Notes under the pieces: generated by a model | What the model saw: the letters and a program-made list of their open reading frames with translations, nothing else | Told to the model about the DNA's origin: nothing | The model's database searches: none | Translations under genes and position numbers: made by a program | In this document: positions 55,422-62,819 of the stretch, piece after piece | How the letters are laid out: every line of letters starts with the position of its first letter | How positions within the stretch are numbered: position 1 is the stretch's first letter | Assembly (NCBI GenBank): GCA_001314805.1 | Contig: LJSY01000023.1 | Location: forward strand, 1-62,871 | Direction: 5' to 3' | DNA: 62,871 nt | Origin: Rhodobacteraceae bacterium HLUCCO18 | GTDB lineage: Bacteria > Pseudomonadota > Alphaproteobacteria > Rhodobacterales > Rhodobacteraceae

Positions 55422-55901
55422 TCAGTTCCAGAAGCCTTCGTCCACGTCGGTCATTTCCATGAGTTCTTCCTCGGTGTGGCGCGTGACATAGCTGTAACTC
55501 GCGTCGTCCACGGCCACGAGATTGAGGTCGCCGATCCCGAGCACCACGTGCTTGTCGCCGATATCGAGGAACCCGCCGACCTCGGCCACGATGCCGATCA
55601 GTTCACCATCCATCGACAGGACGAGGTCCTCGATCGTCCCGACCTGTTGCCAGTCGTCGTTGACCTCTTCGAACATCAAGCCGGGGTCCCAGCCCTCGTC
55701 GTCGGCTGGGTCCATGGTGTAGACCGGCCCGCCGGTGATGTCGCGCGTGCGGATCAGCAGCGCGGGATCGCTCATATCCATCTCTTCCATGCGATCCGTC
55801 ACGGCCAGGGTGCCGCTTTCCGTGCTGTCCCCTTCGCTCTGCGCGAAGGCCATCGGCGTGGCGATGAGCAGGGCAATGGTGCTTGTTGTCAGGAATTTCA
55901 T
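55422..55901 (-). CDS. Secreted PRC-barrel protein
   Basis: A 159-residue acidic protein with a signal peptide (MKFLTTSTIALLIATPMAFA) and a PRC-barrel-like domain (about 85-150: VGTIEDLVLSMDGELIGIVA, then VVLGIGDLNLV). It would be exported. The EcfG promoter at 55940-55964 makes it a stress gene. PRC-barrel proteins of this kind are common in stress clusters of alphaproteobacteria; their function is undetermined. Confidence 0.78.
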   Translation of the reverse strand: MKFLTTSTIALLIATPMAFAQSEGDSTESGTLAVTDRMEEMDMSDPALLIRTRDITGGPVYTMDPADDEGWDPGLMFEEVNDDWQQVGTIEDLVLSMDGELIGIVAEVGGFLDIGDKHVVLGIGDLNLVAVDDASYSYVTRHTEEELMEMTDVDEGFWN

Positions 55902-55939
55902 CTCGATCTCCCTATCCTTGTGTTGCGTTGTGCGTGGTC

Positions 55940-55964
55940 AACGTTCTGCTGTGGCGGAAGTTCC
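55940..55964 (-). promoter_or_regulatory. EcfG-type promoter of the PRC-barrel gene
   Basis: Minus strand GGAAC (55964-55960), 16 bases, CGTT (55943-55940). Both elements match. The gene start is 38 bases downstream. Confidence 0.75.
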
Positions 55965-56028
55965 GGAACGTTCCGGAGCGTGACCCAAGCATCACCCGAG
56001 CATCGGCGGATCCGGGCAGACGCGCGCA

Positions 56029-56439
56029 TCACGACCGGTCGGACCGGTCCCGCCCGTCCCGTCCGAAGCTCTTCAGAAAATGGCCGGCGGCGAAACCGAA
56101 CAGCGCGGCGGCGCCGAAGCAAACCACCGGCTGGCGCCGTGCGAAGGCGGCAAGGTCGTCGGCCAGCGCGCCCGGCTCGGCGTTGCGGATCGATTGCGCG
56201 GCCTCGTCGAGACTGCGGGCGACCTGCTCGGCGACGGCACCGGCCCGGCTTTCCGGGTCGGACTCCTCGTCGGACTGTTCCCGCGCCCCGCGTTTTCCCT
56301 CGGCCTCCTTCGCCGCGGCGGTCGGCGTGGGTGCGACGGTGCGGCGCTCTGCCGAGGATCTGCCGGCGCGGGGGCTGGTGGCTTTCGGCGTGGGATCGTT
56401 GATCTTGGCAACGGTTGCGGTGTCTTCAGGCCTTTTCAT
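56029..56439 (-). CDS. DUF883-like membrane-anchored protein
   Basis: A 136-residue protein with a charged N-terminal part, a helix with AEQVARSLDEAAQSIRN, and a C-terminal hydrophobic segment (VVCFGAAALFGFAAGHFLKS) resembling the tail of ElaB/YqjD/DUF883 proteins. Family members bind ribosomes or membrane under stress. ATG 56439 has GGAGGA nine bases upstream. It has an EcfG promoter. Confidence 0.65.
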   Translation of the reverse strand: MKRPEDTATVAKINDPTPKATSPRAGRSSAERRTVAPTPTAAAKEAEGKRGAREQSDEESDPESRAGAVAEQVARSLDEAAQSIRNAEPGALADDLAAFARRQPVVCFGAAALFGFAAGHFLKSFGRDGRDRSDRS

Positions 56440-56510
56440 GACGGCATCCTCCAGCGTTCGGTTTTCGCGCCGCCGCCATTGCAGGCGACGGCCCTTACGT
56501 CCTTTCAGGC

Positions 56511-56535
56511 AACGCCCGTGCCGCTTGCGGGTTCC
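56511..56535 (-). promoter_or_regulatory. EcfG-type promoter of the DUF883-like gene
   Basis: Minus strand GGAAC (56535-56531), 16 bases, CGTT (56514-56511). The gene start is 71 bases downstream. Confidence 0.7.
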
Positions 56536-56536
56536 C

Positions 56537-56968
56537 TCAGCCCTTGCGCAGGGCGTGGATCTGCGCCTCCAGCGCGGCGCGCTGGTCCAGCAGGATCTCC
56601 TGCAGTTCCGGCCGCGTCTCGGCCGCGGCGAGCGCGCCGTCATAGGAGTGCAGGAGCCGCTGTTCTCCGGTCAGGATCCAGGGCAGTGTGGAGTGGTCGA
56701 GCGCGTCGAACCAGCCGCGTCCCGCGGCGACGGCCTGATTGACCGCGCCCATCATGGAGCCCGTATCCTCGGGGCGGCCGCCCATCTCTTCCATCACGGT
56801 CATGAGCTCCGCGGCATGGGCCTCGTGCAGGGCGTGGAGGCGCTGGGCGATGGGGCGCAGATCGCCGTCGGCACGCTTCTCCATCACCTCGTAGCCCTTG
56901 ATGATGTCCACGATGTCGGTGGCCAGCTGCGACAGCGCGGCGGTGGTGTCATGGGTGTCGACAGGCAT
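56537..56968 (-). CDS. PA2169/DUF2383 family four-helix protein
   Basis: A 143-residue protein with the pattern TDIVDIIKGYEVMEKRADGD, HEAHAAELMTVMEEMGG and RGWFDALDH, matching the DUF2383 four-helix bundle proteins, often found beside stress genes. There is no signal. ATG 56968 has AGGAGG upstream. The EcfG promoter at 57000-57025 indicates stress control. Function unknown. Confidence 0.8.
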   Translation of the reverse strand: MPVDTHDTTAALSQLATDIVDIIKGYEVMEKRADGDLRPIAQRLHALHEAHAAELMTVMEEMGGRPEDTGSMMGAVNQAVAAGRGWFDALDHSTLPWILTGEQRLLHSYDGALAAAETRPELQEILLDQRAALEAQIHALRKG

Positions 56969-56999
56969 GGGGTTCCTCCTTTCGGGCGACTTGGAGGAC

Positions 57000-57025
57000 A
57001 ACCGGGGAGTGGAGCCTCGGGTTCC
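57000..57025 (-). promoter_or_regulatory. EcfG-type promoter of the DUF2383 gene
   Basis: Minus strand GGAAC (57025-57021), 17 bases, GGTT (57003-57000). Gene start 32 bases downstream. Confidence 0.7.
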
Positions 57026-57088
57026 CGCAGTCACATGCCCCGGGGCGCACCCTGTTCGATGCCGATCGAAAAAATCCGGGCAAGTCGG

Positions 57089-57113
57089 GGAACCGGTCGC
57101 GCATCGCGCAGTT
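57089..57113 (+). promoter_or_regulatory. EcfG-like promoter before a terminator-bounded RNA
   Basis: Plus strand GGAAC (57089-57093), 16 bases, AGTT (57110-57113), or 17 bases before GTTG. It matches less well at the -10. No gene start follows; the next landmark is the terminator at 57201-57234. Confidence 0.45.
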
Positions 57114-57119
57114 GGCCAG

Positions 57120-57234
57120 ATGTCAGAGCGGAAATATCCGCCTCTGCGCGCCGGGGCAGTTCTTCGTGTCCCCAGACTGTCCCGGCAGTGTCCCTTGTCG
57201 AAGGCCGAGAGCATCGCGCTCTCGGCCTTTTTTT
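57120..57234 (+). ncRNA. Candidate stress-induced small RNA
   Basis: About 115 nt between an EcfG-like promoter and a strong terminator with no good ORF. The 5' end has a hairpin (CAGAGCGG-AAATAT-CCGCCTCTG, one bulge). The middle is C-rich (GTGTCCCCAGACTGTCCC). The 3' end is a 12-bp stem, then TTTTTT. Caulobacter has a SigT-driven sRNA, GsrN, with a C-rich loop; this is an analogy only. Confidence 0.4.
57201..57234 (+). terminator. Strong Rho-independent terminator
   Basis: AAGGCCGAGAGC, 5-base loop, GCTCTCGGCCTT, then TTTTTT on the plus strand. No plus-strand protein gene ends just upstream, which supports an RNA gene. Confidence 0.9.
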
Positions 57235-57245
57235 CCGAGCAGATC

Positions 57246-57270
57246 GGAACAGGCTGGATGAGGTGACGTT
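57246..57270 (+). promoter_or_regulatory. EcfG-type promoter of the small membrane protein gene
   Basis: GGAAC (57246-57250), 16 bases, CGTT (57267-57270). Gene start 72 bases downstream. Confidence 0.7.
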
Positions 57271-57342
57271 GTTGCAGCGAGGGCGGCGCTGCATCTGCGC
57301 GGCCTGCACGACACCAATCCAAGCCATTCGGAGGACATCACA

Positions 57343-57516
57343 ATGGACACCTCGTTTCTCATCCCGGCGCTTCTGTCGCTCGGCACGATCGGTGCGGTCA
57401 TCGTCTTGGCGTACTGGTCGCGAAAAAGCACCATCGAGCGCATGGAAGACGACAACGCGCCCAAGTCGAATCTGGCAAAGGACGGGCCCGACCATGGCGA
57501 CCCCGACCGCCGCTGA
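57343..57516 (+). CDS. Small single-span membrane protein
   Basis: A 57-residue protein: hydrophobic helix at 5-24 (LIPALLSLGTIGAVIVLAYW), then a charged tail rich in D, K, R and P. It does not match a named family that I know. GGAGGA is nine bases before ATG 57343. EcfG promoter. Convergent with the kinase gene, ending where that gene ends. Confidence 0.7.
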   Translation: MDTSFLIPALLSLGTIGAVIVLAYWSRKSTIERMEDDNAPKSNLAKDGPDHGDPDRR

Positions 57517-59253
57517 TCAGGTTTCCGGATCGGCCCGGAAGGTCGCGGTCAGATCGTGGGCCTGTGCGCTGATCTCGGTCTCGACCTGCCCGCCCAGTTG
57601 CGAGGCAAAGGCGCGGATCAGTTTCGAACCGAGGCCGGTTCCTTCGGCTTCGGCCCCGTCCCGGAGGACGGCCGACCTGTCCGGATCCACCGTGTTGCGC
57701 ACGCGCAGGACGACCTCGCCACCCTCCCGTTGCTGCAACGTGACGGTGATGTCGGCGTCGCCGTTTTCGGGCGTGCCGACATATTTCGCCGCGTTCGTCA
57801 CCGCCTCGGTGGCCAGCAACAGAAGCGGCACGGCCCGGTCCGGGTCGAGCCAGCACGGCGCGAGATCCGTCCGGACGGCGACCTTCGCTTCACGCGGCAG
57901 GGCGACATCCTCGAGACCCGCCACGATCTCGGCCAGCAGGTGATCCACGCGCACCCGGTCGAGCCGGCTGCCGGTGTAAAGCGCGCGGTGGATCGAGGAC
58001 AGACTCATCACCCGGTCATGCACGCGCCCCAGCGCGCGTTTCGCGGCGGGATCCTCCACGCCGCGCATCTGCATGTTCAGGATGGAGGCGATGAGCTGGA
58101 GGTTGTTCTTCACCCGGTGATGCACCTCGCGCAGAAGGAGTTTCTGCTCCCGGATGCTGTCTTCCAGCGACGCCTGGTCCCTGGTCACGCGCGTGACGAG
58201 GTCGTTATAGCTGTCGGCCATCTCGCGCAGTTCGGCGGGCGCCTCCGGGCCCAGCTTGAAATCGGGCAGGGATCCGCCCGAGCGATAATCCTCCATCCGG
58301 GCCGAAAGGCGCGACAGGTGGCGCAGCACAAGGGTGTTGACGGTGATGTAGGCCACCAGCAGGCTCGCGAGCCACATGAGGATCGGAAAGGCGGGGATCG
58401 CGCGCCCGAAGAGCGACAGGACGCGCGTTTCCTCTTCCGCCGTCCAGAGACCGATCACGTAGATGCGCTCCGGGATCAGCGGCACGACAGCGGCGGGCTG
58501 GCCCATGGTGCCATCCATGGTCTGGCCCACGGTCAGAACACCCTCGCGCGGGATATCCATCTCGGAGGGCACGACGCCCCGCGTTTCGAACGCGCTCACG
58601 TCCTCCATGCTCATGCTCGTGGCCAGGACGCCACCGTCGGCATCCACAAGCGCCAGTTCGACTTTTTCATCCGCGGCCGTCATGAGCGCCCGGAAGAGCG
58701 CATGCGGGATCGACACCGCCTGGGCCCCCAGAAGCGTGCCGGTGTCCTCGTCGAAGATCGGGTTGAGCGAGACGAACACGGATTGGCCCGAGGCGTCGCC
58801 GTCGGGGTCCACCTCTATGCGGGGCGCCGGGTCGGCCACGAAGCCGTCCCAGTCATGCGTGTCGGAATAATTGATGACCATGTCCGCGCTGTTGCATTCC
58901 ATCAGGCCGTCGGCCGCGATGAAGCCCGCGAAGATGAACTCCGGTTGCGTCTCGACGAATGCTGACATGATCCGCGAACAGGTGGGCACGTCGTCGCTCA
59001 GTTCCGCGGCGGCGATGCCCAGCGCGTCGGCCGCGCCGATCGCGCGGCGCAGGGACGCGCCCTGTTCGGCCGCCGCCCGATCGGTTCTCGCCAGGACGTC
59101 GCGTTCTGCCAGCCGGACCGCCTCGCGCGTCACCTGCGCGGTCTGCAGCACCGCGATCACGCCCAACGGCAGGAGTGCCACGGTCAGAAACGCGATCAGG
59201 CGGGTCTTGAGCGACCGCGTCCAGTGTCGCGGCCCGACACCATCCGGCGTCAT
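57517..59253 (-). CDS. Membrane HisKA_2/HWE-type histidine kinase
   Basis: A 578-residue sensor kinase with a first transmembrane helix (about 18-40), a periplasmic region of about 235 residues, a second helix (about 275-305), a HAMP-like linker and HisKA_2 with REVHHRVKNNLQLIASILN. The ATPase has EAVTNAAKYV and GTGLGSKLI. This is the usual partner of PhyR. Its ATG overlaps the ecfG stop by ATGA, so it is in the nepR-ecfG-kinase operon. It may signal envelope or osmotic stress; the ligand is unknown. Confidence 0.9.
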   Translation of the reverse strand: MTPDGVGPRHWTRSLKTRLIAFLTVALLPLGVIAVLQTAQVTREAVRLAERDVLARTDRAAAEQGASLRRAIGAADALGIAAAELSDDVPTCSRIMSAFVETQPEFIFAGFIAADGLMECNSADMVINYSDTHDWDGFVADPAPRIEVDPDGDASGQSVFVSLNPIFDEDTGTLLGAQAVSIPHALFRALMTAADEKVELALVDADGGVLATSMSMEDVSAFETRGVVPSEMDIPREGVLTVGQTMDGTMGQPAAVVPLIPERIYVIGLWTAEEETRVLSLFGRAIPAFPILMWLASLLVAYITVNTLVLRHLSRLSARMEDYRSGGSLPDFKLGPEAPAELREMADSYNDLVTRVTRDQASLEDSIREQKLLLREVHHRVKNNLQLIASILNMQMRGVEDPAAKRALGRVHDRVMSLSSIHRALYTGSRLDRVRVDHLLAEIVAGLEDVALPREAKVAVRTDLAPCWLDPDRAVPLLLLATEAVTNAAKYVGTPENGDADITVTLQQREGGEVVLRVRNTVDPDRSAVLRDGAEAEGTGLGSKLIRAFASQLGGQVETEISAQAHDLTATFRADPET

Positions 59254-59798
59254 CCGAAATGCGACGCGTTGACCACGCCGAGCGTCGCGGCGTCGGTCAT
59301 TTCCATGCTCTCGCCATCGTCGAGCTGCATCAGTTCGGCGAGCCGCTTGCGGCCGCGGTTGGCGCGGCTCTTGATCGTGCCGACCGCGCAACCGCACATC
59401 TGGGCGGCTTCCTCGTAGGAAAAGCCCGAGGCGCCCACGAGGATCAGCACCTCGCGCTGGTCGTCGGGCAGTTGGGCGAAGGCCTCGCGGAAATCGTTCA
59501 TCGACAGCCGTCCGTCATGCTCGGGCTTTTCGGACATCCGCGCGGCGTATTCGCCATCGATATCGGCCACCTCGCGCGCGCGCTTGCGGTGCAGCGAGTA
59601 GTAGGTGTTGCGCAGGATCGTGAAGAGCCACGCACGCATGTTGGTCCCCGGCTCGAACTTCTCGATGTTCGACCACGCCTTGACGATGGTATCCTGCACG
59701 ATGTCGTCGGCTGTCGCGCTGTTGCGCGTCAGCGACATCGCGAAGGCGCGCAGCGAGGGCAGGTGATCGACGATTTCGTCTCTCGGATCATGCGTCAT
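59250..59798 (-). CDS. ecfG: General stress sigma factor EcfG
   Basis: The 182-residue ECF sigma has region 2 (VQDTIVKAWSNIEKFEPG, then NMRAWLFTILRNTYYS) and region 4 (LPDDQREVLILVGASGFSYE, AVGTIKSRANRGRKRL), as in EcfG. It directs RNA polymerase to GGAAC-N16/17-CGTT promoters. It is held by NepR, encoded just upstream with 11 bases of overlap. The C-terminus continues past region 4 by about 20 residues. Confidence 0.95.
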   Translation of the reverse strand: MTHDPRDEIVDHLPSLRAFAMSLTRNSATADDIVQDTIVKAWSNIEKFEPGTNMRAWLFTILRNTYYSLHRKRAREVADIDGEYAARMSEKPEHDGRLSMNDFREAFAQLPDDQREVLILVGASGFSYEEAAQMCGCAVGTIKSRANRGRKRLAELMQLDDGESMEMTDAATLGVVNASHFG

Positions 59799-59964
59799 CG
59801 CTGTCAGTCCCGTCGGGTCTCTGGGAGCCGTCGGAATTCTTCAGTTGCTGGATCAGAGCGATGAACCTATCGGGAACCTCCGCTTTGAGCGCATCGTCGT
59901 AGACGCGCTTCAGGTTTTCGTCGATTTGCTGATCCACTTTGGATTTGGTCCGTTTTGCTGGCAT
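59788..59964 (-). CDS. nepR: Anti-sigma factor NepR
   Basis: The 58-residue protein has the NepR core KVDQQIDENLKRVYDDALK and EVPDRFIALIQQLK. It binds EcfG until phospho-PhyR takes it away. ATG 59964 is preferred over a longer frame beginning in the promoter region. It is first in the minus-strand operon, driven by the bidirectional promoter. Confidence 0.92.
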   Translation of the reverse strand: MPAKRTKSKVDQQIDENLKRVYDDALKAEVPDRFIALIQQLKNSDGSQRPDGTDSDDA

Positions 59965-59998
59965 GTTCCGGTGATGACCACTTTTCCTGTGCAAAGAT

Positions 59999-60025
59999 GG
60001 AACAAACTCTAGCGCGAATGGTTCC
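59999..60025. promoter_or_regulatory. Bidirectional EcfG-type promoter for nepR-ecfG and phyR
   Basis: Plus: GGAAC (59999-60003), 16 bases, GGTT (60020-60023) towards phyR. Minus: GGAAC (60025-60021), 17 bases, GTTCC (60003-59999) towards nepR. Each -10 overlaps the complement of the other's -35, giving shared positive autoregulation. Confidence 0.75.
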
Positions 60026-60050
60026 ATAAAAAATCATGAGGTTACGGAAT

Positions 60051-60905
60051 ATGACGTCAGACGATAAGGTACCGGATCATTCGACGGACGAATCCGGGGG
60101 TGGTCTGGACGGTTTGATCGCGGAAAACCTGCCCTATCTGCGCCGCTATGCGCGCGCGCTCACGGGCGCGCAGGCCACAGGCGACCGCTATGCGATGGCC
60201 ACTCTGGAGGCGATTGTCGCCGATCCCGAAACAGTACGCGCCTATTCGTCGGTCAAGACCGGCCTGTTCGGCGTGTTCCACCGGATATGGGCCTCCTCCG
60301 GCGCCATCGTCGAGGATGCCGACACCGCCGAAAGCCCGCTGGAGCGACGTGCGCAGTGGCGTCTGCAGGGGCTCAGCCCCAACTCGCGCGAGGCGCTTCT
60401 GCTGGAAACGATCGAGGGCTTCGCCTTCGGGGCCATCGGCGAGATTCTGTCCGTCGACCGCGAGGAGGCCACAGCGCTCGTCGACCGCGCCCGCGACGAG
60501 ATGGGCCGGATGGTCACCGGCGACGTGCTGATCATCGAGGACGAGGCGATCATCGCGCTCGATCTGGAGGCCATCGTGGAAGGTATGGGTCACAAGGTGC
60601 TGGGCATCGCGCGCACGCGCGAGGGCGCAAGCGAGATCGGCCTGCGCAATTCGCCCGACCTGATCCTCGCCGACATCCAGCTGGCCGACAAATCCTCGGG
60701 TATCGACGCGGTCAACGATCTTCTGGCCGAACTGGGTGACGTGCCGGTGATCTTCATCACCGCCTTTCCCGAACGGCTGCTCACCGGCGAACGCCCCGAG
60801 CCCGCCTTCCTGATCGCCAAGCCCTATACCGAGGAACAAGTGCGCACCGCCGTCAGCCAGGCGATGTTCTTCGCCTCTACCGAAAGCCTGTTGGAAACCG
60901 GCTAG
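60051..60905 (+). CDS. phyR: Anti-anti-sigma response regulator PhyR
   Basis: A 284-residue protein with an EcfG-like N-terminal domain (LIAENLPYLRRYARALTGAQ to about 130, helices that mimic sigma) and a C-terminal receiver (VLIIEDEAIIALD, phospho-Asp in ADIQLAD, ITAFPE, AKPYTEEQV). On phosphorylation it binds NepR. ATG 60051 is preferred to ATG 60036, since the predicted transcript starts near 60030 and GAGG is at 60038. Confidence 0.95.
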   Translation: MTSDDKVPDHSTDESGGGLDGLIAENLPYLRRYARALTGAQATGDRYAMATLEAIVADPETVRAYSSVKTGLFGVFHRIWASSGAIVEDADTAESPLERRAQWRLQGLSPNSREALLLETIEGFAFGAIGEILSVDREEATALVDRARDEMGRMVTGDVLIIEDEAIIALDLEAIVEGMGHKVLGIARTREGASEIGLRNSPDLILADIQLADKSSGIDAVNDLLAELGDVPVIFITAFPERLLTGERPEPAFLIAKPYTEEQVRTAVSQAMFFASTESLLETG

Positions 60906-60960
60906 GCCCTTTTCCACCGAACAGGGATCGCACCCCCTTTGCGCGGGCGCGGGGGATGTC

Positions 60961-61782
60961 ATGCGGGAAGAGAAGGAAGAAAAAGCCATTCAGGACGCGG
61001 GTCGCCTGACGGCCAGGATGATCTACGAGGTCGTCCGCCGCGACGGCGAGGAGGAACTGCATCGCCGCACCGCGTCGCTTCTGTGCTCCGGGATGTCCGC
61101 CGGTCTGCTGATCTCGTTCTCGGTGCTGGGCGAAGCGATCTTTCGCACCTTTCTGCCCGATGCGGAATGGGCATACCTCGTCGAGAACCTGGGCTACAGC
61201 TTCGGCTTCCTGCTGATCATCCTTGGCCGGATGCAGCTTTTCACCGAGAACACGATCACGACGATCCTGCCGCTGGTGGCGACGCCGGATGTTTCCCGCC
61301 TGGTGCTGGTGCTGCGTCTCTGGGGGCTCGTGCTGGCCGCCAACGTGGCCGGCGCCGCCGTCGCTTCGGCCTTCATCTTGTATTCGGGCACCGTGGCCGA
61401 GCCGCTTCTGGCCGCGATCTTCGAGCTGTCGCACCACGCCACGGGCTTTCCACCCGGCATGGCGTTTCTCAAGGCGATCCCGGCGGGTATCCTTGTCGCC
61501 GCCATCGTCTGGATGATCCCCGCGCAGCAGGGCAACGAGGTGCTGCTCATCGTCCTGATCACATGGCTGATCGCGGCGGGCGACTTCACCCATATCATCG
61601 CGGGCAGCGTCGAGATGTGGGTGCTTCTCCTGTCGGGCGATCTTGCGCCGGGGGCGGCGGCGTTCGAATTCTTCCTGCCGGTGCTGGCGGGCAATGTCGC
61701 GGGCGGCACGGCAATTTTCGCCTTCCTCGCCTGGGGGCAGGTGAAGGCCGAGGTGGAAGAGAATCCGCCGGGGGGAACCTGA
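60961..61782 (+). CDS. Formate/nitrite transporter family channel
   Basis: A FocA/NirC-type membrane protein of 273 residues with six helices; the typical motifs are not exact but GGTAIFAFLAWGQVK, GDFTHIIAGSVEM and LGRMQLFTEN fit. The first 40 residues are charged. It is downstream of phyR by 55 bases; I found no EcfG promoter right before it. Confidence 0.82.
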   Translation: MREEKEEKAIQDAGRLTARMIYEVVRRDGEEELHRRTASLLCSGMSAGLLISFSVLGEAIFRTFLPDAEWAYLVENLGYSFGFLLIILGRMQLFTENTITTILPLVATPDVSRLVLVLRLWGLVLAANVAGAAVASAFILYSGTVAEPLLAAIFELSHHATGFPPGMAFLKAIPAGILVAAIVWMIPAQQGNEVLLIVLITWLIAAGDFTHIIAGSVEMWVLLLSGDLAPGAAAFEFFLPVLAGNVAGGTAIFAFLAWGQVKAEVEENPPGGT

Positions 61783-61798
61783 GTTGCGGCCGCGCGTT
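61774..61798 (+). promoter_or_regulatory. EcfG-type promoter of the small TM protein gene
   Basis: GGAAC (61774-61778), 16 bases, CGTT (61795-61798). It overlaps the end of the FocA-like gene. Next gene start is 24 bases on. Confidence 0.7.
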
Positions 61799-61822
61799 GT
61801 GTTGCCATCAAGGAGGCACACC

Positions 61823-62074
61823 ATGTCAGCACCACGCACCGATATCGAAACCCAAGCCAAACGCCATCGCGGCCCCATCGTGGGCATCGTCGGCGGGCTG
61901 GTCTTCGTGGCGCTCCTGGCGCTTGCCGCGCTTGTATGGCCGGGCATTCCGTTGGACGAGCAGGCGGCGCCGGACGGCGTTCCCACCGAAACCACCGACG
62001 GCGATGCCGTGACCGGCGGCCCGTCGATCATTATCGACAACGAGGCCAATACGGTTGAGGAAGAAACCCAATGA
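61823..62074 (+). CDS. Small single-span membrane protein
   Basis: An 83-residue protein: short charged N-terminus, one helix (about 18-40, GPIVGIVGGLVFVALLALAA), then an acidic exported or cytosolic tail. Unknown family. AAGGAGG precedes ATG 61823. It is first in a short cluster with a PLDc_N protein and a DUF1328 protein, all of which probably serve the envelope under stress. Confidence 0.72.
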   Translation: MSAPRTDIETQAKRHRGPIVGIVGGLVFVALLALAALVWPGIPLDEQAAPDGVPTETTDGDAVTGGPSIIIDNEANTVEEETQ

Positions 62075-62143
62075 CGCGGCCGGACACTGTTGCCGAAACG
62101 GGCATGCCCGGCACTGACCTTCGGACAGCGTGAGGAGAGCACC

Positions 62144-62335
62144 ATGGTGGAGATCACCGGCCTTGGCGGCCTTGTCATCCTGATCCTCGATCTCTGGGCG
62201 ATCATTTCCATCATCGGGTCGGCTGCGACCACCGGAAAGAAGGTGTTATGGTGCCTTGCCGTGATCCTTCTGCCCATCCTCGGCTTCATCGCCTGGCTGA
62301 TCGGCGGCCCGCGCGCCGACGGTCGGCGGACCTGA
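62144..62335 (+). CDS. PLDc_N-type small membrane protein
   Basis: A 63-residue protein with two helices (about 6-27 and 32-53) and the PLDc_N-like pattern IISIIGSAATTGKKVLWCLAVILLP-style W-x-x-x-V-x-x-x-P-x-x-G near the second helix. AGGAGAG precedes the ATG. It is 69 bases after the preceding gene and has a terminator after it. Confidence 0.75.
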   Translation: MVEITGLGGLVILILDLWAIISIIGSAATTGKKVLWCLAVILLPILGFIAWLIGGPRADGRRT

Positions 62336-62361
62336 CGACAAGCCCGCAGGATATGCCACGC

Positions 62362-62391
62362 AAAGGGGGTTCGCACTGGCGAGCCCCCTTT
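62362..62391 (+). terminator. Terminator of the PLDc_N gene
   Basis: AAAGGGGGTTCGC-ACTG-GCGAGCCCCCTTT, 13-bp stem with one G-U pair, ending in TTTC. Confidence 0.88.
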
Positions 62392-62445
62392 CTTGTCGCC
62401 GTGCATGAACTGGCCCGCGATCTGTCCCACCGTCGCTCCGGACTT

Positions 62446-62470
62446 GGAACAATCGAGGCAAGTGGCGGTT
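62446..62470 (+). promoter_or_regulatory. EcfG-type promoter of the DUF1328 gene
   Basis: GGAAC (62446-62450), 16 bases, GGTT (62467-62470). Gene start is 31 bases downstream. Confidence 0.7.
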
Positions 62471-62501
62471 TCTCCACTGCAACCACAAAGGAGTAGGAAC
62501 C

Positions 62502-62675
62502 ATGCTTGGATGGGCAATCGCCTTTCTCATCATCGCGCTGGTGGCCGCACTGTTCGGCTTCGGCGGCATCGCGACTGCATCTGCCGGCATCGCGCAGATC
62601 CTGTTTTTCATCTTCATCGCCCTTTTCGTCATCGCGCTTGTGGCGCGCGCCGTGCGGGGCCAGCCGCCCAGGTAG
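62502..62675 (+). CDS. DUF1328 small membrane protein
   Basis: A 57-residue protein with two helices separated by ATASAGIAQ; the pattern [20 protein letters not shown] matches the DUF1328 (YtjA-like) family, common in stress regulons. AAAGGAG before ATG 62502. It is the last gene of the stress island. A terminator follows. Confidence 0.88.
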   Translation: MLGWAIAFLIIALVAALFGFGGIATASAGIAQILFFIFIALFVIALVARAVRGQPPR

Positions 62676-62700
62676 TGGGGCAGGACCGGACAAGGCGAAG

Positions 62701-62732
62701 CGGCGGCCGCGCTGACACCGGGCCGCCGTTTT
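62701..62732 (+). terminator. Terminator after DUF1328 gene
   Basis: CGGCGGCC, 12-base loop, GGCCGCCG, then TTTT; outer sequence GGACAAGGC/GCCTGTCC extends the stem imperfectly. Confidence 0.8.
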
Positions 62733-62819
62733 GCCTGTCCGGGCTGTCGACCGAAGGGAGCGTTGCGTTGTTGGTAAGCGTCCGGCGTCGCTGCACTGCC
62801 TCACGTAGAGGGTGATCGA

